This document shows, piece by piece, positions 1-4,816 of a stretch of DNA of 5,674 bases. Positions within the stretch are counted from its first letter, which is position 1; every line of letters starts with the position of its first letter. Both the position numbers and the translations under genes were made by a program. The DNA is taken from contig JAQTRI010000253.1 of assembly GCA_028711905.1 (NCBI GenBank), forward strand, positions 1 through 5,674. Reading direction: 5' to 3'. The notes under the pieces were generated by a model. That model made no database searches. It saw nothing but the letters and a program-made list of their open reading frames with translations, and was not told the DNA's origin. The DNA is from Candidatus Wallbacteria bacterium. Lineage in GTDB: Bacteria > Muiribacteriota > JAQTZZ01.

Positions 1-21
1 CCTGTTGATCATTTTGTGTTT

Positions 22-68
22 GTTCCTTTGGGGTTTTCGCGAGATTACCCCAAAGGAACTTTTCTTTT
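22..68 (+). terminator. Intrinsic terminator of a gene left of the window
   Basis: A perfect 12-bp inverted repeat (22-33 with 48-59, extendable to 13 bp by T34-A47) encloses a loop of about 12 bases and is followed at once by a T-rich tract (60-68, TTTT C TTTT). The T tract lies only on the plus-strand side, so it should stop transcription arriving from the left. The gene it serves lies outside the window. No promoter is visible between it and the frame that begins at 78. Confidence 0.85.
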
Positions 69-77
69 CCAGCAGGA

Positions 78-1016
78 TTGGGATTTTTGTTTTCCGACTT
101 CATTGGGATTTCAGATTACCATCTGCACAGAGATGTGACTGTTGAGGTCGGCTATACTACGCGCAAGCGCCATGCATTGACTGTGAAGATCGCGCCTGAT
201 GAGGAACTGAGAGCGTCAGGCACCTGGCGCATACCGGGCTATCACGATGTTCTCGGGTTGGATACCTGGAGAAGGGGCGGAGAGAGCATCGACATTGCCG
301 AGAACACAACATACGAGATCGAGTTCAAAAGGCTCGACGGCTTTATTGAACCGCAAAGAACATCGCGGCACATGGCGGACACGACCGATGAAGTGACATT
401 CGCATACACCCGGATTGAGCCGATGAGCACCCACTACCTGACGGTTTCGTTCAATCCTGAAGGCATAGAGGAACAGGGCGCGAGGTTCAGAACCATCAGG
501 CCTGAAGTGTCGAACTGGAAGTTGCCCTGCCCTGTAATGATAAACGAGGGCCAGGAATATGAGCTGGAATTTAAAGGCACGACAGACTGGCAGGCACCGG
601 ACAACATCAGGGGCAGGATGGGACTCGAAGACCAGGATGTTGTGGCTGTTTTTTCCAACAAGCAGACATACATCCTGTACACCGGAACCAAAACGAATCA
701 CGCGAAGGTCTTTGCCATGAATCCGGACGACAGCTCCCCCCTGCGTTTGATGGACAGCGAAAGATACATTATGCAGGGATACAGCAGCGGGACAATATCG
801 CATGACGGGAAGCGCTTGCTCACGAGCGTTGGATACCCTATCGGCGGCTGGATGAACTATTACGGTTTCCTGGAATCCAACTCAGATTCGACCAATCCTT
901 TTTTTCCATACTTCGTCAATCCTGCGGCAGAGCTATACATTGCAGTGAGGATCAAGCCATCTTTTTTTGGACAGAGGTACCCGGGCAGAGTACAATTAGT
1001 GGGTATCGTATGCTAA
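78..1016 (+). pseudogene. 5'-truncated secreted-type beta-repeat protein, C-terminal fragment
   Basis: This is a 312-residue open frame with no recognisable enzyme motif. Residues ~33-112 and ~120-190 are two diverged copies of one beta-rich repeat: LTV, a Pro six residues or so on, Gly then an aromatic or Arg, a Trp, then YEIEFK/YELEFK, then a Pro about six to eight residues later. Repeats of this look occur in tandem in large exported or surface proteins of environmental bacteria. Residues ~18-36 match the end of such a repeat, so at least one earlier copy is missing. The residues after ~190 include a stretch (ISHDGKR near 240) reminiscent of TolB/WD40-like propeller blades. The only nearby start is TTG at 78. 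It has no properly spaced ribosome binding site and no signal peptide, and it lies 10 bases after a terminator. The frame is open leftward to a stop at 6-8 without any ATG. I therefore infer a gene remnant. A short cytoplasmic protein starting at TTG 78 or GTG 135 cannot be excluded. The C-terminus may also be frameshifted (see findings). Confidence 0.55.
174..647 (+). repeat. Two diverged tandem beta-repeat units within the 78-1016 frame
   Basis: Unit A covers about residues 33-112 of the frame and unit B about residues 120-190. They share the order LTV, Pro, Gly, Trp, I-x-E-x-x-x-Y-E-[IL]-E-F-K, then Pro and a closing beta-strand. The similarity is at protein level and the DNA has diverged, so these are old duplications rather than recent DNA repeats. 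Confidence 0.6.
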
Positions 1017-1096
1017 AAGGGCAGAGTTCAGGTCAAGGTTACATATCGAATTCTTTCATCAACTGCCGGGTATTGGTAGAAATCGCAATGAGCTGA

Positions 1097-1125
1097 TTTA
1101 CTTTTACTTAGAAACTCACTATGTT
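1097..1125 (+). promoter_or_regulatory. Weak sigma70-type promoter candidate for the ankyrin gene
   Basis: TTTACT (1097-1102) and TATGTT (1120-1125) are separated by 17 bases, and each matches 4 of 6 consensus positions. Transcription would begin near 1132, about 20 bases before the ATG at 1152. The match is modest, and it rests only on spacing and position in the gap before the gene. Confidence 0.25.
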
Positions 1126-1151
1126 TTCGGATGTTGTAACAGGGGGCACGG

Positions 1152-2525
1152 ATGGATAAAAAAGGGAAAAGTATTACCGTTACTGCATCGTTGATTGCAT
1201 TTCTTCTCTTGGCTGTTCCACAGGCAGGATTCTGCGATGCAGTACACGAGCTTATAAAAACATACCCTGATAAGCACTCAGACTATTTTGAACTCAAAAA
1301 GAAGGCATGTTATAACCCTGATTCATTAGATGAAATCGGAAGGAACTATTTAATGTCCGCTATTATAGTTGGCGACATGTTTCATGCATATCAATTCATG
1401 ATGACATACAAAGAAAAGATCAACTTGAAAGACAATTACGGATACACTGCATTAATGTTTGCTTTGATTAAAAATAAAGCAGATCTTATCCATGACTTAG
1501 TGAACTTAGGCGCACGCTTACCAACTATTGAAAGCATTAAGCATGCAATCAAAGAATTCAACATGGATCTAAGATTGATTCTGCCATATGACCAGACTTT
1601 GCTGCACTTTGCATTAAATCAGCAGGAATATGATTTTGCCAGGTACTTACTCGAAAACGCCGCAGATGTTAACACAACAGACCGGGCTGGATTCAGTGCT
1701 CTCACCTGGGCGGCCGCCAGGGGCAACAAGGAACTGGTGGATCTGATTCTGGCTAAAGGTGGGGACAGGCATCATCTGGATTCATACTTCAGAACACCAT
1801 ACATCTGGGCCAAGATCAACGGGCATCAGGAGATTGCTGACAAACTTTTTGGGGGACAGGAGATCGGTCTGTACATAGCGAGGCTTTTTGTCAGCGATTA
1901 CCTGTCGCCGACATACAGCAGTATGCTCGGAGTTAAAACCCAGTTCGGCCTGACGCTGATTTTTTACTTGGCCGTTTTAGGGATTTTTGTCAGGTCAAGG
2001 GAATTCAGCAGACAGGCGATTATTATCATTGCACTCTGTCTCGCTGTTCATCTTTACGCAAATCTTATGATTGCTAATGCTGGTAATGACATCACCAGCT
2101 TCCTGAAAGGGCACTCCGGCTCTTCATACATCACGAATCATGCATCCAGGCAAAGCCTGTGGTTCTGGCTGATCATCAAGGCCGCTGTGCTCGGAATCTG
2201 TCTGAGAATAGGCATCGACTACTGGTTGAAATCTCTGACTGCAGAAAAGAGAAACTTCATTTTCATCAACCTGTGCAATGGATTGATCTTAAATTATGTC
2301 ACGATAACCAACAATGGTTTTTCCATGTTTTTTTTAACAGGTTTTTCGGGATTTATCACACTGATTTACGGATACATAAACCTTTTCCGCATACCGAAAA
2401 AGGAGCCGTTTTTCAAGGTGGGACTGCTTTTGGAAGTTAGTCTGACTCTCGCGTATGTGCTGTTTTGCCTGACGATTGTATGCTGCGGCTCTGTGAGTAA
2501 TCACGGGCCCGGACCAAGAATTTAG
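1152..2525 (+). CDS. Exported ankyrin-repeat protein with C-terminal multi-pass membrane domain
   Basis: This is a 457-residue protein of no family I can name as a whole. The ATG is preceded by AGGGGG at 1141-1146, five bases upstream. Residues 1-30 are a Sec signal peptide: basic start MDKKGK, a hydrophobic core of about 20 residues, and a likely cut near CDA30. It is not a lipobox. Residues ~60-235 hold about five ankyrin-type repeats. The clearest are YGYTALMFALIKNKADLIHD (96-115), QTLLHFALNQQEYDFARYLL (148-167) and FSALTWAAARGNKELVDLIL (181-200). Each carries the [ST]-[AL]-L-x-[FW]-A helix start and the L-L-x-x-[GA]-A-[DR] end. From ~265 on there are about six membrane helices (near 265-281, 287-311, 335-353, 369-388, 390-411, 423-446). 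Ankyrin repeats bind proteins. With a cleaved signal peptide this array would face the periplasm or outside, and the helices would anchor it in the inner membrane. There is no catalytic motif. A T8 run at 2328-2335 inside the gene is a possible slippage point. The function is unknown. Confidence 0.85.
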   Translation: MDKKGKSITVTASLIAFLLLAVPQAGFCDAVHELIKTYPDKHSDYFELKKKACYNPDSLDEIGRNYLMSAIIVGDMFHAYQFMMTYKEKINLKDNYGYTALMFALIKNKADLIHDLVNLGARLPTIESIKHAIKEFNMDLRLILPYDQTLLHFALNQQEYDFARYLLENAADVNTTDRAGFSALTWAAARGNKELVDLILAKGGDRHHLDSYFRTPYIWAKINGHQEIADKLFGGQEIGLYIARLFVSDYLSPTYSSMLGVKTQFGLTLIFYLAVLGIFVRSREFSRQAIIIIALCLAVHLYANLMIANAGNDITSFLKGHSGSSYITNHASRQSLWFWLIIKAAVLGICLRIGIDYWLKSLTAEKRNFIFINLCNGLILNYVTITNNGFSMFFLTGFSGFITLIYGYINLFRIPKKEPFFKVGLLLEVSLTLAYVLFCLTIVCCGSVSNHGPGPRI

Positions 2526-2548
2526 CCAAGCTTTCCGCGTCTACACAC

Positions 2549-2577
2549 TTGACATTAAATCCTTTTAATGTTGCAAT
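2549..2577 (+). promoter_or_regulatory. Promoter candidate with inverted repeat in its spacer
   Basis: A perfect TTGACA (2549-2554) is followed 17 bases later by TGCAAT (2572-2577, 4 of 6 matches). The start of transcription would be near 2584, and the transposase remnant begins at 2612. A perfect 8-bp inverted repeat with a 4-base centre (2552-2559 and 2564-2571) fills the space between the two hexamers. That position suits an operator for a dimeric repressor. Because it lies 27 bases after the ankyrin stop codon it could instead form a weak AT-rich hairpin at the end of that transcript, but no T tract follows it. Confidence 0.4.
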
Positions 2578-2611
2578 AGAATGAGTTTCAGATCGATTCA
2601 AAGGTGTTGAA

Positions 2612-2743
2612 ATGTCCAGGCAGCTGCGAATCGAATTCGAAAACGCCAGCTATCATGTCATAAGCTGCGGAAACACCAGGAGCCGGATTTTCCGCGACAT
2701 TAACGACCGCATGAAGTTCCTTTCTTTTGTCGAAACCGCCTGA
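2612..2743 (+). pseudogene. N-terminal remnant of REP-associated tyrosine (Y1/RAYT) transposase
   Basis: The 43 codons from ATG 2612 (AAGG at 2601-2604 upstream) match the typical start of RAYT/IS200-like Y1 transposases: MSRQLRIEFENASYHVIS, then the GNTRSRIF segment, then an aspartate-rich turn and the first helix (MKFLSFVE). The usual 'SRGN' reads SCGN here. The frame stops at 2741 just before the region that carries the HUH metal/nucleophile site in intact members, so no active enzyme can be made. Intact RAYTs single-strand-nick and move REP palindromes and are commonly 200-330 residues long. The matching C-terminal end follows in another frame at 2746-2865. Confidence 0.75.
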
Positions 2744-2745
2744 CA

Positions 2746-2865
2746 AAGAGCCGCGTGTCAACCATCAATCAGATTATCAGGAGAATGTCAGACCATGCGA
2801 TCATTGGAAGCGATCTGTATAAGCAAGTATCAGAGATCGAAACAGTTATTCTGTCAACTGTGTAG
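2746..2865 (+). pseudogene. C-terminal remnant of the same RAYT transposase
   Basis: This frame encodes about 39 residues ending at TAG 2863-2865, shifted by two bases relative to the N-terminal piece. The stretch SRVSTINQIIRRM followed by DLYKQVSEIETVIL resembles the helix-turn-helix tail at the end of many RAYT proteins: a V-S-x-[IA]-x-x-R-[IM] helix, then a D-x-L-x-x-x-[VL]-x-x-I-E segment. It has no start codon of its own in a sensible position. Together with 2612-2743 it indicates a single internal deletion that removed the catalytic domain and left both ends within three bases of each other. Confidence 0.55.
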
Positions 2866-2896
2866 TCACGGAAACGGGATGCTTATAATCAACAAG

Positions 2897-2925
2897 TTGT
2901 TGGAAAGGGCAGGAGCGGATATAAT
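2897..2925 (+). promoter_or_regulatory. Promoter candidate for the TPR gene
   Basis: A perfect -10 box TATAAT (2920-2925) lies 17 bases after TTGTTG (2897-2902, three matches to TTGACA). The start would be near 2932, giving a leader of about 37 bases before GTG 2969. A second TATAAT at 2884-2889 has no matching -35 and is less likely. The site lies just after the transposase remnant, so the TPR gene probably has its own transcription. Confidence 0.45.
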
Positions 2926-2968
2926 ATTGCCGACTGAGCTGGATCGGATTCTCAGGACATAGTGTGGG

Positions 2969-4180
2969 GTGAGCTTGAGCGACATTCTGATTTTTGTCAC
3001 TGGAATCGTTATTGGCGCTGCTGCAGTGTTCTTGTGGAGCAGACCGCGCATTTCACGGCTGCGCAAGTGCATTGACCAGTTGCGCCGGGAAAATTCCCGT
3101 TACACAAAATCAATCATCTGTGAATTCCGCAGTGAAAAGATGCCATTGATAAAATTCTGCCATTATCTGGCGCAGTTAAATGATTTTCCCCAGGCATTTC
3201 AGGAGAAATACATTGTGGCCATGACCGGCTTGACCTTGTCTCAGGCTCAGTCAAAAGCAACACCTGACAGGGGCAGCGATTTTGATTGCGGTTTGTCGGC
3301 CTCTGTGCGAGGCGAACTGGATGCTGCGCTTTCCTGTTTTGATAAGGAGTTGAGTCGGGTACCTTCCAATGCTCTGTGCTGGGCCCAGAAAGCAGCAGTG
3401 CTATGTCGCCTCAGGCGCTTTCCTGAAGCTGTAGCCGCTGGAGGCAAGGCTTTAGCTCTTGAGTCTGGTGATCCGCTTTCGTGGTGTGCTGTGGGACTGG
3501 CCCACCTGAAGTCCGGCAATGTGAACGAAGCATTAGAAAGTTACGAGGAAGCGCTTCTCCTTGATCCGGCCGATGAACTGCCCTGGTTTCGCAAAGGTCA
3601 CATCCTGAATCAGCAGGGAAAGCACAAGCAGGCACTTGACGCTTTTCAGCGGGTAGTGACTGTTGACTGTCTGAACTGCAAAGCAAAATTGAATATGGGG
3701 ACTATTCTTACAAAATTGGGAAGGCATGAGGAAGCGCTCTCTGCATATGAAGAAGCTATTTCATTTGACCCTCGTGACTGCCAGGCGTGGTATAACAAGG
3801 GAACTGCCCTTTCCCGGCTTGGGAAATCAAGAGAAGCGCTTCAGGCATTTGAGCAGGCTCTGGACATTGATCCAACTGATGCGCAGAGCTGGTACAACAA
3901 AGGTGTTATTCTGTATGGCATGGGGGATTTCGGCAAGGCGGCAGCAGCTTATGAGACATGTCTGTCCGGATCTCCGGGATTTGACAAAGCTCTTTACAAT
4001 CTGGCTTGCACCCACGCTCGCATGGGCCATGCCGGCGATGCAGCAGGATTCTTAACAAAAGCTATGGCCGCAGATCCAAAGTATGGAAAATTATGGAAAA
4101 AAGATCCGGTGTTCAGGGAAATTGCTCTTACGCCGGAATTTGCCGCAGTAAAAGAGTTTCAAACATTCAAAAGCGATTGA
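2969..4180 (+). CDS. Membrane-anchored protein with eight tetratricopeptide repeats
   Basis: This is a 403-residue protein starting at GTG 2969, with AGGA at 2954-2957 eleven bases upstream. Residues ~5-23 form one hydrophobic helix, followed by a basic stretch (RPRISRLRK) and a charged helix. This indicates an N-terminal inner-membrane anchor with the rest in the cytoplasm by the positive-inside rule. Residues ~102-372 are eight contiguous 34-residue TPRs beginning near 102, 135, 169, 203, 237, 271, 305 and 339. The consensus is strongest in repeats 5-7 (AWYNKG, then LG, then EAL-x-A-[FY]-E-x-A, then DP). The end contains KDPVFREI and TPEFAAVKEF, a capping helix typical of TPR proteins ('...DP.F..L...P.F..L'). 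TPR arrays are scaffolds that bind partner proteins, and no enzymatic domain is fused. It lies behind its own promoter candidate and no clear partner gene adjoins it, so the partner is unknown. Alternative TTG 2975 would keep the same domains but has its SD too close. Confidence 0.88.
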   Translation: MSLSDILIFVTGIVIGAAAVFLWSRPRISRLRKCIDQLRRENSRYTKSIICEFRSEKMPLIKFCHYLAQLNDFPQAFQEKYIVAMTGLTLSQAQSKATPDRGSDFDCGLSASVRGELDAALSCFDKELSRVPSNALCWAQKAAVLCRLRRFPEAVAAGGKALALESGDPLSWCAVGLAHLKSGNVNEALESYEEALLLDPADELPWFRKGHILNQQGKHKQALDAFQRVVTVDCLNCKAKLNMGTILTKLGRHEEALSAYEEAISFDPRDCQAWYNKGTALSRLGKSREALQAFEQALDIDPTDAQSWYNKGVILYGMGDFGKAAAAYETCLSGSPGFDKALYNLACTHARMGHAGDAAGFLTKAMAADPKYGKLWKKDPVFREIALTPEFAAVKEFQTFKSD

Positions 4181-4270
4181 GGCGTCATTGTGATGAAAGT
4201 TATGTCGATCGAGCCTGCAGGGGAACGAAAGCTGGATATAATTGACAATTAAGGCAATTCGCCGAAGCAG

Positions 4271-4399
4271 ATGAATTTGATAACTGCTGCAACGATTAAC
4301 GCTAAACGGTATCCGGTTGTGGTTCAACTTGATTCTGAATTGCATCAGTGTAGAATGAAACCGGCACGGGTAGATAATTATCTGCTGCCAGGAGGATAG
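4271..4399 (+). CDS. Possible 42-residue small protein coupled to the next gene (doubtful)
   Basis: An ATG at 4271 opens 42 codons ending at TAG 4397-4399, one base before the ATG of the following small gene. Such spacing is typical of translational coupling. The product has a mixed, soluble composition with one short hydrophobic strand (YPVVVQL) and two cysteine-free ends, with a single Cys near residue 31. No family is recognised. The upstream ribosome binding site is poor (only GAAG near 4264). Its last codons, P-G-G, are the AGGAGGA ribosome binding site of the next gene. A 42-codon frame can occur by chance, so I give it low weight. Confidence 0.25.
   Translation: MNLITAATINAKRYPVVVQLDSELHQCRMKPARVDNYLLPGG
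4329..4356 (+). promoter_or_regulatory. Promoter candidate for the 46-residue gene
   Basis: TTGATT (4329-4334, four matches) and TAGAAT (4351-4356, five of six matches) are separated by 16 bases. Transcription would start near 4363, leaving a leader of about 38 bases with the ribosome binding site at 4390-4396. If this is the true promoter, the preceding 42-codon frame would not be translated from the same message. Confidence 0.35.
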
Positions 4400-4400
4400 T

Positions 4401-4541
4401 ATGAGCGAGAAGAAAGTACCTGATCCAAAAAAAATACCTGATCAGAAAAAGGAAACCCAACGCCCGGTTACTCCAGGCCAGGGACAACAGGATCCGTTCA
4501 AGAGAAACCGGCCACCGGCAGAACCACCGAAAAAACCCTGA
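4401..4541 (+). CDS. Small Lys/Pro-rich disordered protein, 46 residues
   Basis: ATG 4401 follows a near-ideal Shine-Dalgarno AGGAGGA (4390-4396) by four bases, which is the main evidence that this is a real gene. The product is about one third Lys and Pro, begins MSEKKVPDPKKIPDQKKE, contains a Gly/Gln turn (PGQGQQDPF) and ends PPAEPPKKP. It has no hydrophobic segment, no Cys and almost no aromatic residue, so it should be unfolded and cytoplasmic. A short imperfect internal repeat is visible: VPDPKK / IPDQKK. I do not recognise a family, and low-complexity tails like this are poorly covered by family models. It converges with the SemiSWEET gene, 14 bases away, and its stop codon lies inside that gene's terminator. 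Its role is unknown. Confidence 0.6.
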   Translation: MSEKKVPDPKKIPDQKKETQRPVTPGQGQQDPFKRNRPPAEPPKKP

Positions 4542-4549
4542 TTCAGGAT
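4530..4549 (-). terminator. Short intrinsic terminator of the hydrolase/SemiSWEET operon
   Basis: Read on the minus strand, seven bases after the SemiSWEET stop, ATCCTG and CAGGGT pair (six pairs including one T-G wobble) around an AAT loop and run into a T tract (plus-strand A run 4530-4534). The stem is short, so its efficiency may be modest. The element overlaps the last codons and stop of the convergent 46-residue gene. Confidence 0.45.
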
Positions 4550-4555
4550 CTAAAA

Positions 4556-4810
4556 TCAACCAAAACGGATTTTCATGACCAGAATCATCAAAGCCAGCAC
4601 CAGAGTGATGCCATTGGTGATGGTTACTGGCAGGGAACCAATCATCAGGCCATAAATAAGCCACAAAAAGATGCCGATGCAGAAAATCGAATAGGTCAGC
4701 AGAGAGATATCTTTTGCTGACCTGGTTTTGAATGTGTGGACAGCCTGGGGCAGGAAAGAGAAGGTTGTAAGAGTTCCGGCAATGAACCCTAACAGGGTTG
4801 CTTTATCCAT
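4556..4810 (-). CDS. SemiSWEET small sugar transporter (MtN3/PQ-loop family)
   Basis: This is an 84-residue protein, the usual SemiSWEET length. SemiSWEETs are inner-membrane three-helix bundles that work as dimers and move sugars by facilitated diffusion. Helix 1 spans about residues 5-24 and ends in the SFLPQ motif (PQ at 21-22). The K-x-x-x-x-DIS loop follows (about 29-36). Helix 2 (about 38-57) contains the LW-x-x-YG signature (W50, Y53, G54). Helix 3 (about 61-80) opens with LPVTITN, where N66 aligns with the substrate-pocket Asn of the well-studied Leptospira SemiSWEET and W50 with its pocket Trp (Asn64 and Trp48 there, from memory). ATG 4810 has AGGA at 4824-4821, ten bases upstream and inside the end of the hydrolase gene. 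The 6-base gap to that gene indicates one transcript. The actual sugar cannot be read from the sequence. The family call is firm, and a paralogous PQ-loop role is the only alternative. Confidence 0.93.
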   Translation of the reverse strand: MDKATLLGFIAGTLTTFSFLPQAVHTFKTRSAKDISLLTYSIFCIGIFLWLIYGLMIGSLPVTITNGITLVLALMILVMKIRFG

Positions 4811-4816
4811 AAGGGG

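Noticed and set aside
2631..2640. The 10-base palindrome TCGAATTCGA at 2631-2640, repeated at 5646-5655
   Set aside because: Both copies lie inside coding sequence (transposase remnant and hydrolase) and are explained by the codons. Two copies do not make a repeat family.
2624..2665. CAGCT...AGCTG inverted repeat in the transposase remnant as a REP element
   Set aside because: The arms are only five bases, they lie within the conserved NASYHVIS codons, and no second copy is seen.
2879..2962. A 27-codon plus-strand frame ending 6 bases before the TPR gene, as a leader peptide or upstream gene
   Set aside because: Its ATG has no ribosome binding site, the predicted -10 box of the TPR promoter lies inside it, and the composition shows nothing distinctive.
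3272..4084. Similar DNA segments inside the TPR gene (for example GAAGCGCT near 3550, 3731 and 3834) as a tandem DNA repeat
   Set aside because: The similarity follows the 34-residue TPR consensus and is only patchy at DNA level. No recent DNA duplication is indicated.
4239..4251. Palindrome TAATTG-A-CAATTA containing a perfect TTGACA
   Set aside because: No acceptable -10 hexamer occurs 15-19 bases downstream, and the palindrome is short and AT-rich, so it is easily due to chance.
4193..4252. A 19-codon frame whose start (MKVMSIEPAGERKL) resembles the first residues of zinc-type alcohol dehydrogenases
   Set aside because: It is too short to support a family call, and nothing in any frame after it continues the resemblance. 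Chance similarity of 19 residues is likely.
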